From the NCBI RefSeq assembly GCF_002252635.1, contig NZ_NQKX01000004.1, positions 124,001-188,000 on the forward strand: DNA of 64,000 nucleotides, written 5' to 3'. Each line of letters starts with the position of its first letter. Within the stretch, counting starts at the first letter, position 1. The notes under the pieces were generated by a model. It was not told the origin of the DNA. It was given only the letters and a program-made list of their open reading frames with translations, and did not search any database. The translations under genes were made by a program, and so were the position numbers. Shown here one piece after another: positions 33,515-44,724 of the stretch. This DNA comes from Synechococcus sp. MW101C3 (GTDB taxonomy: Bacteria > Cyanobacteriota > Cyanobacteriia > PCC-6307 > Cyanobiaceae).

Positions 33515-33979
33515 TCAGTAGAGCTGGATGCGCACCGCCTCGGACACGGTGGGGATGTCGGGTTCCTTGCCGCGGACGCACTGGATCACGGAGAACAGCA
33601 CCAGCAGCAGCGTGCCGAGGAAGACCGTGTTGCTGAGGGTGCGCACGGCGAAGCTGCCCGCCAGGGGGCTTAGCAGGATCTGGAAGGTGAGCGAGACCAG
33701 GATCAGCACGATGTCGATCAGGATCGCCTGCAGCACGTTGAAGCGGATGAAGTACGGAACCCGCGGGTTGCGCACCACCGCCAGAAACAGCACCAGGAAG
33801 ATCACGAACCCGCCGAAGGGAACGAGTTGCTGGAGGGTGGCCAGCGGCAGCGCCGGAACGGCCAGCCACTGCAGCAGTGGAAAGAGGCCGAACAGGTCCC
33901 TGCCGAAGGGAAGGGCGTCGCTCCAGGGCAGCAGGTAGGCCAGAACGGCCAGAAAACGTTGCCAGATGGGGATGTCCAT
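33515..33979 (-). CDS. Tic20 family membrane protein
   Basis: A 154-residue protein with four predicted membrane spans, starting MDIPIWQRFLAVLAYLLPW. The family segments YFIRFNVLQAILIDI and LLVLFSVIQCVRGKEPDIP mark the Tic20/Ycf60-like group. Plastid Tic20 is part of the inner-envelope translocon; the cyanobacterial role is not established. The ATG at 33979 was chosen over a longer reading frame that would almost reach aroE. Confidence 0.85.
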   Translation of the reverse strand: MDIPIWQRFLAVLAYLLPWSDALPFGRDLFGLFPLLQWLAVPALPLATLQQLVPFGGFVIFLVLFLAVVRNPRVPYFIRFNVLQAILIDIVLILVSLTFQILLSPLAGSFAVRTLSNTVFLGTLLLVLFSVIQCVRGKEPDIPTVSEAVRIQLY

Positions 33980-33993
33980 CAGCCGGGGCCGGG

Positions 33994-34971
33994 TCAGCCC
34001 ACGGTAGGTGCCGCCAGCCACGCTGTGGCCGCTTCGCGCATGGCGTCGACAGGCACCGGCAGCGCCTGGCCGGCCGCCTGGAGCCAGAGCTGCAGGGCGG
34101 CTGCCCCCTGCTGCACGAGCATCTCCAGGCCGTCCTGGGTGTGGCAGCCCCGGGCGGCGGCGTCCTGCAGCAGCGGGGTGGGGCGAGGCGTGTAGATGAG
34201 GTCGTAGACGAGTGTGCCGGGGCGCAGTGCCTCCAGCTCGGCTGCCGTCAGGGGGGAACGGGTGGCGGCCATGGCTGCCGAAGCACTGGCGGGCGCGCCC
34301 ATGCCCACCGGCGTGCTGTTCACCACCAGATCCGCCTCGTTGAGGCGTTGCGCCAGGCTGGGGCCAGCAGCGGCGGCGTTGCCGTCCCCACGGCCAGCGG
34401 GTGCGCTCCAGAGCCAGCTGTCCAGGGCCGGCGCCCAGTCACCGCAGCTCGCCTGGAAGGCCGCCAGGCGCCCGTGGTCGCGGGCGGCCACGGTGATGCG
34501 CCCCAGGCCCAGCTCGGTGAGGCCGGCCACCACGGCGCGGGCACTGCCGCCGCAGCCCAGCAATACGGCGCGCCGCCCGCTCCAGCCGCCGGCCCCGCCG
34601 CCCGCCGCCGCCTGTCGCAGGGGTGCCAGAAAGCCGTCCACATCGGTGTTCGTGCCCAGCCAGCCGCCCGCCTCGCGGCGCACCAGGGTGTTGACGGCAC
34701 CGACCCGGCGGGCCAGGGGGCTGAGTTCCGCCGCCAGGGCGGCCACGGCCTGCTTGTGGGGCAGGGTGACGTTGAGGCCGCGGCAGTCGACGGCTTCAAG
34801 GCCGCGCACCACCGTGGCCAGGTCGGCGGCAGCCACCGGCAGGGCCAGATAGAGCCAGTCGAGGCCGAGTGCCCGCAGGGCGGCGTTGTGCATCACCGGC
34901 GAGAGCGAATGGCGCACCGGATCGCCGAGCACGCCCAGCAGGGCGGTCTGGCCGGTGATGGTGTGGGTCAT
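33994..34971 (-). CDS. aroE: Shikimate dehydrogenase AroE
   Basis: NADP-dependent reduction of 3-dehydroshikimate in aromatic amino-acid synthesis. The 325-residue protein has [17 protein letters not shown], the catalytic Lys/Asp segments NVTLPHK and NTDVDGF, and the nucleotide-binding [12 protein letters not shown]. The length exceeds the usual 270-290 because of Ala/Gly-rich insertions around residue 205. It is divergent from dnaK (244 bp between starts) and lies upstream of the Tic20 gene. Confidence 0.94.
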   Translation of the reverse strand: MTHTITGQTALLGVLGDPVRHSLSPVMHNAALRALGLDWLYLALPVAAADLATVVRGLEAVDCRGLNVTLPHKQAVAALAAELSPLARRVGAVNTLVRREAGGWLGTNTDVDGFLAPLRQAAAGGGAGGWSGRRAVLLGCGGSARAVVAGLTELGLGRITVAARDHGRLAAFQASCGDWAPALDSWLWSAPAGRGDGNAAAAGPSLAQRLNEADLVVNSTPVGMGAPASASAAMAATRSPLTAAELEALRPGTLVYDLIYTPRPTPLLQDAAARGCHTQDGLEMLVQQGAAALQLWLQAAGQALPVPVDAMREAATAWLAAPTVG

Positions 34972-35215
34972 GGGGGGGCTTGCGGCGGTGCCACCAGCGG
35001 CAGCGGAGGCCTCCGGGGCCTCTGCGGCATCATCGGTGGCCCAGCGTCGGCGCCATGGGAAGCACCATCAGCTGCGCCCTCCCCACGGGCCCGGCTGCAC
35101 CACAGAAGAGCCAGTGGTACGGCTGCAGTTCGGAAACCACCCCTCGCCTCGCCAGGCCCCTGTTGCTGAGGATGCAGCGGTAAGAACACGATCCGATCAG
35201 AGGAGGTGGGACACC

Positions 35216-37123
<1,908 letters not shown>

Positions 37124-37171
37124 GCGGCGGGCAGGCCTGCGGGCCTGCCACCGGCCCTCACGTCTCAGCAG

Positions 37172-37200
37172 AAAAGCCCTCCATGTGGAGGGCTTTTTTT
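37172..37200 (+). terminator. Rho-independent terminator of dnaK
   Basis: An 8-bp GC-rich stem (AGCCCTCC with GGAGGGCT, 37175-37194) with a 4-nt loop is followed by a T-run. An A-run precedes it, so it could also act on the convergent pstS transcript. Confidence 0.9.
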
Positions 37201-37301
37201 TGCTCTTCAGGGGCAGGAATCCGGGTATGGCAGGAAGCCGGGCTGGGAAGCCGTTGGCGCAGGCCGGAGCCTGAAGCCGGCTGTGGACGGTGCGCCGGGG
37301 A

Positions 37302-38327
37302 TTACTTGCCGATGCTGTCGACGGCGGCCTTGGCCTTGGTGATCACCTCAGGCGGCAGGCTCACGTAGCCCAGCGTGGGGGCCTTGCTCTGGAACTCTTC
37401 CGACAAGGTGGTGTTGAAGACCTTCTTGAGCATCTCGGCCTTCTCGCCGTTGCCGGTTTTGTAGAGCAGGATCCAGGTGAAGGTGACGATCGGGTAGCCG
37501 GCCGAGGGGTTGGGATCGCTGCCGATCAGGTCGGGCCCGAGATCGATGGCGGCCAGCGCCTTGCTGGCGTTTTCGCTGTCGGGCTTGGCGAAGTCGCCGC
37601 TCTTGTTCTGAACGGCGGCCGCCTGCAGATCGCCCTTCACAAAGGAGGTTTCCACGTAGCCGATGCTGCCGCGGTTCTGGCCCAGGTTGGCGGCCACGCC
37701 CTCGTTGCCCTTGGCGCCGACGCCCACCGGCCAGGCCACCGCTTTGCCGGCTCCGGGGCCGGTCTTCCAGGCCTCGCTGAAGGCCGCCAGGCTGTTGGTG
37801 AAGTTGTAGGTGGTGCCGGAGCCGTCCGAGCGATACACCACGTTGATCTGCTGATCAGCGCAGCCCAGCTCCTTGAAGTTCTTGATCTTGCCGAGGAACA
37901 CTTCCGCCACCTGGGCCTGGGTGAGCTTGAGCTCGCAGCCGGGCAGGTTGTAGGCCACGGCGATGGCGCCGGCCGTCATCGGCACCTGCACGGTGCCGCG
38001 GCTCACCTTGGCGAGGTCCTCAGCGTCCATCGGCGCATCGCTGGCGCCGAAATCCACGGTGCCGGCGATGAACTGGCGCACTCCGGCGCCGGAGCCCACC
38101 GACTGGTAGTTGACCTTCAAGCCGGTGGAGGCCAGCTGCTGGAACCAGCTCTGATAGATGGAGGAGGGAAAGGAGGCGCCGGCCCCGTTGAGGGTGCCGG
38201 TGAGCTGGTCGCCCCCGCCGCCCCCGCCCCCGCCGCCGCAGGCCGTGAGCGCCATCGCCGCGCCCAGGCCGAGCGGCAGCGCCAGACGGGCGAACGTACG
38301 GCGGTGCAATCGGGTGGGGGAGGCCAT
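37302..38327 (-). CDS. pstS: Phosphate ABC transporter substrate-binding protein PstS
   Basis: Periplasmic phosphate-binding lipoprotein of the Pst importer. The 341-residue protein has a lipobox-type signal (ALTAC, Cys at about 30), directly followed by nine glycines as a flexible tether. The PstS fold follows with GAGASFPSSIYQSWF, SVGSGAGVRQFIAGTVDFGASDAPM and VYRSDGSGTTYNFT, which contain phosphate ligands. No transporter permease genes are adjacent, so it is an orphan pstS. A TTAAC-containing stretch lies upstream at about 38,390, but no clear Pho box was established. Confidence 0.94.
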   Translation of the reverse strand: MASPTRLHRRTFARLALPLGLGAAMALTACGGGGGGGGGDQLTGTLNGAGASFPSSIYQSWFQQLASTGLKVNYQSVGSGAGVRQFIAGTVDFGASDAPMDAEDLAKVSRGTVQVPMTAGAIAVAYNLPGCELKLTQAQVAEVFLGKIKNFKELGCADQQINVVYRSDGSGTTYNFTNSLAAFSEAWKTGPGAGKAVAWPVGVGAKGNEGVAANLGQNRGSIGYVETSFVKGDLQAAAVQNKSGDFAKPDSENASKALAAIDLGPDLIGSDPNPSAGYPIVTFTWILLYKTGNGEKAEMLKKVFNTTLSEEFQSKAPTLGYVSLPPEVITKAKAAVDSIGK

Positions 38328-38387
38328 GGGACGACGGGCGAGCGGAATGCTTCCCCCGGAAGCTATCCAAGGGCACGGTTGCCAACG

Positions 38388-39458
38388 TTAACGACAGGTA
38401 AGGCTCCCGTTCCCGGTAGCGATCACGTCAGCAGCCCAGGCGGCGCTGGCTGGCGCCAGCAGCACGCCATTGCGGTAGTGACCGGACAGCAGCAGCAGCC
38501 CCGGCTCCAGCTGCTCGAGCAACGGTGCCGGCCGCCCGGCCGGCCGCGCCCGCAGACCCTGCCAGTGGCGCTGCACGCGCGCTTGCGCCAGCCACTCCGG
38601 TGCTGCGCCTTCCAGCTGGCGCAGGGCGCTCCAGCGGGCTGGATCGGCGCTGAGGCCGGGCTCCAGGGTGGCGCCCAGCCATAGCCGCCGCTGCGGGCGG
38701 GGCACCAGGTTGATGCCCCGCCACACCACGCTCGCCGGCCAGGCAGCGGCGAGCTCAGGGCCGATCTCCAGCTCGGCGGCCTGGCCCAGCACCGGCTCCA
38801 GCGGCCGCTCATGGCCGAGCGGCGCCAGCAGCGCCGGGCTGGCCAGGCCGGCGGCGACCAGCACCCAGGGGGCCTCCAGCCCGCCGCCACCCCGCAGCGA
38901 AACCTGCCAGCGGTCGTTGCGGCGCTCCAGAGCCTCCACCCGATCCGCCCGCAGCTCCAGGCCGCGCGTCTGTCCGTCGTGACGGAAGGCGGCCATGGCG
39001 GCAAGGGGATCGAGCTGCCCGTCGCGGGGGGAGAACAGCCCCGCCAGGGCACCGTGCGGCAGGGCGGGGCGAAGGGCTTCCAGCGCCGGCCGCTGCCACA
39101 GCTCCATGGCCAGGCCCAGGGCCTGGCGGCTCAGGGCGAGGGCTTCGAGGCGCGCCAGCTCCTGAGCGTCGGCGGCCAGCAGCAGCAGGCCCGGCCGGTG
39201 GGGCACCGTCTGACCGGCCAGGGCCAGCTCGGCGCGCCACTGCTCCCACAGCCGCAACGATTGCTGCCGCAGCCGCCAGGCCCGGCCGCTGCTGCGGTGG
39301 AACACCTCCCCCATCAGCACTCCGAGCGCGGCGTTGCTGCCGCTGCCTTCGGGCTGGGGGCCGTGGGGGGCTGGATCCACCAACACCACCGCATGGCCGA
39401 GGCGTTGGAGCCACCAGGCAGCAGCCAGGCCGATGATGCCGGCGCCGATCACCACCAC
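38388..39458 (-). CDS. FAD-dependent amine/glycine oxidase-like protein
   Basis: A 356-residue DAO-family flavoprotein with the N-terminal Rossmann motif VVVIGAGIIGLAAAWWLQRLG and the C-terminal FAD-contacting GHYRNGVLLAPASA. It resembles ThiO (glycine oxidase of thiazole synthesis) and D-amino-acid oxidases. The substrate cannot be told from sequence, and no thi genes are adjacent. The start is one of three consecutive GTG codons; 39458 is the first. No in-frame ATG exists between it and the psbQ stop. Confidence 0.82.
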   Translation of the reverse strand: MVVIGAGIIGLAAAWWLQRLGHAVVLVDPAPHGPQPEGSGSNAALGVLMGEVFHRSSGRAWRLRQQSLRLWEQWRAELALAGQTVPHRPGLLLLAADAQELARLEALALSRQALGLAMELWQRPALEALRPALPHGALAGLFSPRDGQLDPLAAMAAFRHDGQTRGLELRADRVEALERRNDRWQVSLRGGGGLEAPWVLVAAGLASPALLAPLGHERPLEPVLGQAAELEIGPELAAAWPASVVWRGINLVPRPQRRLWLGATLEPGLSADPARWSALRQLEGAAPEWLAQARVQRHWQGLRARPAGRPAPLLEQLEPGLLLLSGHYRNGVLLAPASAAWAADVIATGNGSLTCR

Positions 39459-39522
39459 CCGGGACGCGGGCGTGGAGGGTGGCGGGAGATGGGGCGGAGG
39501 AGCCGTCAGAGGGGCTGTTGGC

Positions 39523-40005
39523 TCAGCCGAGCGGATCGGCGGGGATCACGTCGCTGTAGGCGCCGAAACCGCTGGCCACCTTGATGTAGCCCTTGCGCAG
39601 CCGCTCGCCGTCCTGGAGTTTGGCGGCTTCATCGAGTTCGGCCAGGGCGGCCTTCAGCTGGTTGGCGAGCTTGGTGGCGGCTGGACGATCGGCGGGAAGA
39701 AGCCGCTGGTTGATGTAGAGCATCTCGCGGCCCACTTCCTGCATCGGACCGTGGATCAGGTTGCGGGTGAACACCCAGTTGCGTTCGTTGATCAGCTCCG
39801 CCAGTTCCGGCAGCCGGTCTTTGGCGGCCTGGAAGCCTGCGGCCTGGCGCTGGATCACGGCCATGTCCGCCGGGCTGATCGAGGGAGGCTTGCGGGCCTG
39901 ATTGCCGTCGCAGGCGGCCAGCCCCAGGCACAACACCACGGAAAGGCTGAGCACGGCGAAGCGCTTCAGGGCGGAACGAAGCGCGAAAACCAGCTGAGCG
40001 ACCAT
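39523..40005 (-). CDS. psbQ: Photosystem II protein PsbQ (CyanoQ)
   Basis: Lumenal lipoprotein that stabilises the photosystem II oxygen-evolving complex. The 160-residue precursor has a lipoprotein signal peptide with lipobox LAAC (Cys at about 33) and a four-helix bundle body. That body contains RNWVFTRNLIHGPMQEVGREMLYI, spanning about 75-98, a PsbQ hallmark. The ATG at 40005 places the signal peptide at the N-terminus. It is transcribed towards the oxidase gene and is divergent from purU. Confidence 0.92.
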   Translation of the reverse strand: MVAQLVFALRSALKRFAVLSLSVVLCLGLAACDGNQARKPPSISPADMAVIQRQAAGFQAAKDRLPELAELINERNWVFTRNLIHGPMQEVGREMLYINQRLLPADRPAATKLANQLKAALAELDEAAKLQDGERLRKGYIKVASGFGAYSDVIPADPLG

Positions 40006-40114
40006 GACGACGGGAACAGGCGAGCGGACTTTACGTCCGTTCATGCAGCGCTGTGGCTCTGATCAACACCACCCGCCCAGGTTGTGGGACCGGCCCTCCA
40101 GGGCGGGCGGCACA

Positions 40115-40993
40115 ATGACCCTGGCAATCCTGGCGGTGATGACCCTTCCAACGGCGATCCTTCAGGTGATCTGCCCCGACCGTCCTGGGCTGGTGAGCAC
40201 CCTTTCGGGCTGGGTGGCTGCCAATGGCGGCAATATCCGCCATGCCGATCACCACACCGATGCCGGTGCCGGCCTGTTCCTCAGCCGTCTGGAGTGGGAG
40301 GTGGAGGGCTTCGGCCTGCCGCGGGAGGCGATCGGCCCGGCCGCGCTTGCTCTTGCCGAGCGGCTGGGGGGGGAAGGCACGCTGCGCTTCTCCGACGGCC
40401 ACCCGCGCGTGGCGATCTTCGTGGGGCGGCAGGACCATTGCCTGGTGGATCTGCTCTGGCGCACGCGGGCCGGAGAGCTGCCGATGCAGGTGCCGCTGGT
40501 GGTGTCCAACCATCCGGATCTTGAGCTGCTTGCCGCCGATTTCGGTGCCCGCTTCGTGCATCTGCCGATCAGCGCCGGCAGCCGCGAGCAGGTGGAGCAG
40601 GCCCAGCGGCAACTGCTGAGCGAGCTGGACATCGACCTGGTGGTGCTGGCCAAGTACATGCAGGTGCTGAGCCCAGCCTTCCTGCTGGGGGCGCCGCCGG
40701 TGATCAACATCCACCATTCGTTTCTGCCCGCTTTTCAGGGGGCCCAGCCCTACCACCGCGCCTGGGAGCGGGGGGTCAAGTTGATCGGAGCCACCGCCCA
40801 CTACGTGACCGAAGAGCTCGATGGCGGCCCGATCATTGAGCAGGCCACGATCACCGTCAGTCACCGCGACGACGTGGACGATCTGATCCGTAAAGGCCGC
40901 GACACTGAACGGCTGGCGCTGGCCCGGGCGCTGCGCCTGCACCTGCGTGGCCAGGTGATGGTCTACCGCGGCCGCACAGCGGTGTTCTCCTGA
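40115..40993 (+). CDS. purU: Formyltetrahydrofolate deformylase PurU
   Basis: Hydrolyses 10-formyl-THF to THF and formate, which can feed PurT. The 292-residue protein has an N-terminal ACT domain (AILQVICPDRPGLVSTLSGWVA) and a formyltransferase-like domain. The latter carries VVLAKYMQVLSPAFL, the catalytic His in INIHHSFLPAF, and AHYVTEELDGGPII. An ATG at 40139 is an equally plausible start. It is followed 2 bp later by the O-antigen ligase-like gene. Confidence 0.94.
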   Translation: MTLAILAVMTLPTAILQVICPDRPGLVSTLSGWVAANGGNIRHADHHTDAGAGLFLSRLEWEVEGFGLPREAIGPAALALAERLGGEGTLRFSDGHPRVAIFVGRQDHCLVDLLWRTRAGELPMQVPLVVSNHPDLELLAADFGARFVHLPISAGSREQVEQAQRQLLSELDIDLVVLAKYMQVLSPAFLLGAPPVINIHHSFLPAFQGAQPYHRAWERGVKLIGATAHYVTEELDGGPIIEQATITVSHRDDVDDLIRKGRDTERLALARALRLHLRGQVMVYRGRTAVFS

Positions 40994-40995
40994 TC

Positions 40996-42276
40996 ATGCG
41001 GGAGCCGATCCGCCGCCTCGACAGCTGCCGTCCCGAGACGGCGCCACCTCTGGGTTGGCGTTGCTTCCAGCTTGGGGTCTTCGTGCTGCCCAGTAGCGCC
41101 CTGATCGCTGGCCTGCTGCTGCTGGTCGCGCTTGTGGCCGCCAGCCGCCGCGGACGGTTCCTCCAGGACAAGGTCAACCGGGTGCTGCTGGTGGTGGCTG
41201 CCTTGATGGTGATCGGTTGCTTCCGCGCCACCAGCGGCTGGCTTGCCTGGGTGGGGATGGGAAACTGGCTGCCCTTCTTCTGGGCGTTCTGGGGCTTTCA
41301 GCCGTATGTGGCCAGCGCCGCTGCCCGCCGCCGCGTGGGGCTCTGGCTGCTGGCCGGCACGGTGCCGGTGATCGTTACGGGCCTGGGCCAGCTGTGGTGG
41401 GGCTGGTCCGGGCCGTTCCAGATCCTGGGTGGAGCGATCATCTGGCACATCGGCGAGGGGGGCACGCCTGACGGGCGTTTTTCCGGCCTGTTCGACTACG
41501 CCAACATCGCCGGTGCCTGGCTGGCACTGGCCTGGCCCTTCGCGCTGGCGGCACTGCTGCAGGCAGGCCAGAGCTGGCAGCGGCGCGCTGCGGCGCTCGG
41601 TCTGGCTGCCCTTCTGGCTACGTCCCTCTATCTCACCGATTCACGCAATGCCTGGGGGGCCCTGGTGCTGGCGGCCCCAATCGTGGCCGGGCCGATCAGC
41701 TGGCCATGGCTGCTGCCGCTTTTGCTTTTGCTGCTGCTGCCCGTCATCCTGGCCAGCCTGCCTGGCGTGCCGGCGTTGCTGCAGGCCCCCGCCCGCGCGT
41801 TGGTGCCTGAGGCGATCTGGGCCCGCCTGAATGACGTCAAGTTCGCCGGTGAGCGAAATCTGGCCAGCACCCGGCTCAGCCAGTGGGGCGTGGCTCTGAT
41901 GCTGATCGCCGAGCGGCCTTGGCTGGGCTGGGGCGCGGCGGCCTTCAGCGTGATCTACCCGCTGCGTACGGGCCAGTGGCATGGCCACCCCCACAACGTG
42001 GTGATTGACCTGGCGGTCAGCCACGGCCTGCCGGCTGCCGTGGGCGTGGTGGCGATCGTGCTGTGGCTTCTGATCCGTGCGGCGCGGCTTGGGATTGCCA
42101 GGGAGCCAGTGTTCGAGCGGGCCTGGTGGGCGGCAACCCTGGTGCTGGTGGTCCTTCACGCCACCGACATTCCGATGTACGACAGCCGCATCAATATCGC
42201 CGGGTGGATACTCCTGGCGGGGTTGCGCACAGTGGAAAGGCATCATCCCGACCCTCAGACGTTGACCAAGGGCTGA
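40996..42276 (+). CDS. O-antigen ligase/polymerase-like membrane protein
   Basis: A 426-residue membrane protein with about ten hydrophobic spans. A large loop holds GRFSGLFDYANIAGAWLALAW and a second one has RPWLGWGAAAFSVIYPLRTGQWHGHPHNVVIDL. These are the Wzy_C/O-antigen ligase family features. It probably attaches or polymerises surface polysaccharide; the exact substrate is unknown. The ATG start is 2 bp after purU, so the two are probably co-transcribed. Confidence 0.85.
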   Translation: MREPIRRLDSCRPETAPPLGWRCFQLGVFVLPSSALIAGLLLLVALVAASRRGRFLQDKVNRVLLVVAALMVIGCFRATSGWLAWVGMGNWLPFFWAFWGFQPYVASAAARRRVGLWLLAGTVPVIVTGLGQLWWGWSGPFQILGGAIIWHIGEGGTPDGRFSGLFDYANIAGAWLALAWPFALAALLQAGQSWQRRAAALGLAALLATSLYLTDSRNAWGALVLAAPIVAGPISWPWLLPLLLLLLLPVILASLPGVPALLQAPARALVPEAIWARLNDVKFAGERNLASTRLSQWGVALMLIAERPWLGWGAAAFSVIYPLRTGQWHGHPHNVVIDLAVSHGLPAAVGVVAIVLWLLIRAARLGIAREPVFERAWWAATLVLVVLHATDIPMYDSRINIAGWILLAGLRTVERHHPDPQTLTKG

Positions 42277-42342
42277 TCACCTCAGCGCCATGCCCGATCC
42301 GGGCCCGATCAGGTTGAGGCCAATCGTCAGATGAAGGTCTCG

Positions 42343-44706
42343 TCAGATGAAGGTCGTCCAGCTGTTGCCGGTTCCAAGGATGTAGGCGCCCGTCCCTGGT
42401 ACGAGGTTGACCCCTTCCAATTTCCCGATCAGTTCATCGGCATTGGTGAAGCGGTTATCGCCGTTGCCCAGAAAGATCTCGGTGGATCCTCCCGAGAAGC
42501 GATAGAGATACTGGGAATCGCTGCGCAGCTGCAGCTTGTCGTCGGCGGCATTGAAGTCCTTGATCAGGGCATAGTCCTCAGTGCCTTGGGAGAGGCGGGC
42601 GCCATCGTTGTAGAAGGTGCCGCGGCTGTCGGCCAGGAGAAAGGTGTCACGGCCGCCGCCGCCGGTGAGGCTGTCAATCTGGTTGCGGCCCAAGGCTGCG
42701 GCCGAGGTGCCGCTGGAGGGAACTCCGGCGATTCGATCGTCGCCATTGCCGCCGGTGACTGTGTTGTTGCCAGTGGTGCCCCAGAGGATCTGGTTGGTTG
42801 GGGGCGGTGGCGCAGCGTCGTTGTCGGCAATGGTGACGGTGGCCGAGCCCGTGCCGACCGCGTAGGCGGAGCCGGGCGCAAGATTGAGGACCAGGGTTTC
42901 CGGCCCCTCCACCAGCGTGTCGTCCACCGGCGTGATGGTGAGCACGACGGACGTCTGGTTGCTGGCAAAGGTGATGGTGCTGCCCAGGCTGGGCGCGTAG
43001 TCGCCCGCGGTGGCCGTGCCGCCAAGGCTGAAGCTCACCGTCAGGGACTGGCCGAGGGTCCCGCCACTGCGGGTCAGGGTGAAGGAGCCGGGCGCTTGGC
43101 CTGCTTCCGCCGCTGCAGCACCGCTGGCTGCCACCGACACCATCGGCAGGGTTGGGTCCACCACCAGCGCGCCCAGCCGGTCGAGGGCGGCGGGGATGTT
43201 GAGCCGTCCGCCGGTCACGGTCTTGTTGGCCAGAGAGGCTGTGGGGGTCGCGGATTCGAGCAAGGCCCGCTTGATCTGGGCGGCGGTGGCGCTGGGAAAC
43301 GCCGACTTGAGCAGCGCCGCCGCTCCTGCGACGTGGGGCGAGGCCATCGAGGTGCCGCTCTTGTTGCCGTACCCCCCCCCGGGCACGGTGGAGAAGACGG
43401 AGGAACCAGCCGCCCCGAGATCCACCGACACCGACCCGAAGTTCGAGTATCTCGCCAGGGCGCCTGTGCTGGTGATCGCAGCCACGGCGATCACGTTGCT
43501 GCTGGAGTAATTGGAGGGGTAGCTGGGATTGAGGTCGTTGTCGTCGCCGATGCCGTCGAGGCCGCCGTTACCGGCTGCCGCGATGAACAGCAGATCCTGT
43601 TGGGTGGCCCGATCAATCGCGTTTTCGAGGGCCCGGGAATAGCCACCACCGCCCCATGAGTTATTGGTGCCCACGAACTGGCCTGTTTCCCCCCGTTGGC
43701 CCGCTTGGATCTTGGCGGTGGTGAAATAGTCGAGCGCCAATACGGCATCGCTGAGGCTGCCGCTGCCTGAGCGGGCGAGGAACTTCAGGGGCACCATCTG
43801 CACCTGCCAGTTCACGCCTGCCACTCCCAGGCCATTGCCGCCCATGGCCCCGACGGTTCCAGCCACATGGGTGCCGTGGCTGTTGTCGTCGTAGGGGTCG
43901 TTGTCGTTGTTGGCGAAGTCCCAACCGATCAGGTCATCCCTGTAGCCATTGCTGTCGTTGTCGACCCCGTTTTCCCAGCCTGAGCGGCTGTCAAGCATGT
44001 CCCCGGCATCGATGTAGCCGTTGCCGTTCCAGTCGGTGAGCCCGGCGGCTGGATTGGAACGGTTGGTGGCGTTGTTGAGGTCGCGGAAACTGATCAGTTG
44101 GTCGCCATCGGTGTCGACCAGTGAGCTGAAAAAGCTCAGGCCCTGGAGCTCGCCCTGGTTCAGCCAGATGTTGAGGTAGAGGTCGGGGTGGGTGTAATCG
44201 ATGCCGGAGTCGACGATTCCCACAACCGTGGTGGTGGTCCCGGTGATGTCCCGCCCCCAGGCACCGACTGCGCCAGAGCCGAAGCCACTGCTCTGCATGC
44301 CCCAGAGCGTGCTGAGGGAGGGATCGTTGCTGACCTGCTGGATGCCAACGCGCCCATCCTGTTCAGCGAACAAAACTTCGTATCGCTGGCCGTAGCTCCG
44401 CAGCAGTCGCTCCCTGGCCTGGGCATCCGCGGGTGCCCGCACCACATCCAGCACCCCCTCCCCGGCCTGTTGCATGGGCAGGGTGTGGATGGAGCGCAGG
44501 ACTGTTCCCCCCAGCTCCCGGTGGATGGACGTGCGTCTGGCGGCGTCGATGTTGAGGCGCCACTGGACGAGCAGTTGTTGCACCGGGCCGTCCGGACCTT
44601 CGGCCTGTCCGCTCGGGGCCGTCGTGCCTGCCTCAAGATCCCAGGCCGCCCTTGGGATGGATGGGCTCAGATTGCTTTGGCCAGAGGGCGTTTGAGAGTG
44701 GCCCAT
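42343..44706 (-). CDS. Secreted subtilisin-like S8 protease with Ca-binding insert, Calx-beta and RTX-like C-terminus
   Basis: The 787-residue protease has the catalytic triad in VGIVDSGID (Asp), NSHGTHVAG (His) and GTSMASPHVAG (Ser). Between Asp and His lies an insert of calcium-type DxDxDG motifs (DTDGDQLISFRDL, DWNGNGYIDAGD, DNDSNGYRDDL). After the protease domain comes a Calx-beta-like module (SFTLTRSGGTLGQSLTVSF to VTIADNDA). A Gly/Asp-rich RTX-like region follows (VTGGNGDDRI, LTGGGGRDTFLL) with a C-terminal domain seen in type I secreted proteins. There is no N-terminal signal peptide. Export by a type I system through the C-terminus is an inference. No transporter genes are adjacent. 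Confidence 0.92.
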   Translation of the reverse strand: MGHSQTPSGQSNLSPSIPRAAWDLEAGTTAPSGQAEGPDGPVQQLLVQWRLNIDAARRTSIHRELGGTVLRSIHTLPMQQAGEGVLDVVRAPADAQARERLLRSYGQRYEVLFAEQDGRVGIQQVSNDPSLSTLWGMQSSGFGSGAVGAWGRDITGTTTTVVGIVDSGIDYTHPDLYLNIWLNQGELQGLSFFSSLVDTDGDQLISFRDLNNATNRSNPAAGLTDWNGNGYIDAGDMLDSRSGWENGVDNDSNGYRDDLIGWDFANNDNDPYDDNSHGTHVAGTVGAMGGNGLGVAGVNWQVQMVPLKFLARSGSGSLSDAVLALDYFTTAKIQAGQRGETGQFVGTNNSWGGGGYSRALENAIDRATQQDLLFIAAAGNGGLDGIGDDNDLNPSYPSNYSSSNVIAVAAITSTGALARYSNFGSVSVDLGAAGSSVFSTVPGGGYGNKSGTSMASPHVAGAAALLKSAFPSATAAQIKRALLESATPTASLANKTVTGGRLNIPAALDRLGALVVDPTLPMVSVAASGAAAAEAGQAPGSFTLTRSGGTLGQSLTVSFSLGGTATAGDYAPSLGSTITFASNQTSVVLTITPVDDTLVEGPETLVLNLAPGSAYAVGTGSATVTIADNDAAPPPPTNQILWGTTGNNTVTGGNGDDRIAGVPSSGTSAAALGRNQIDSLTGGGGRDTFLLADSRGTFYNDGARLSQGTEDYALIKDFNAADDKLQLRSDSQYLYRFSGGSTEIFLGNGDNRFTNADELIGKLEGVNLVPGTGAYILGTGNSWTTFI

Positions 44707-44724
44707 CGCTCGAAATCCGGGGGA

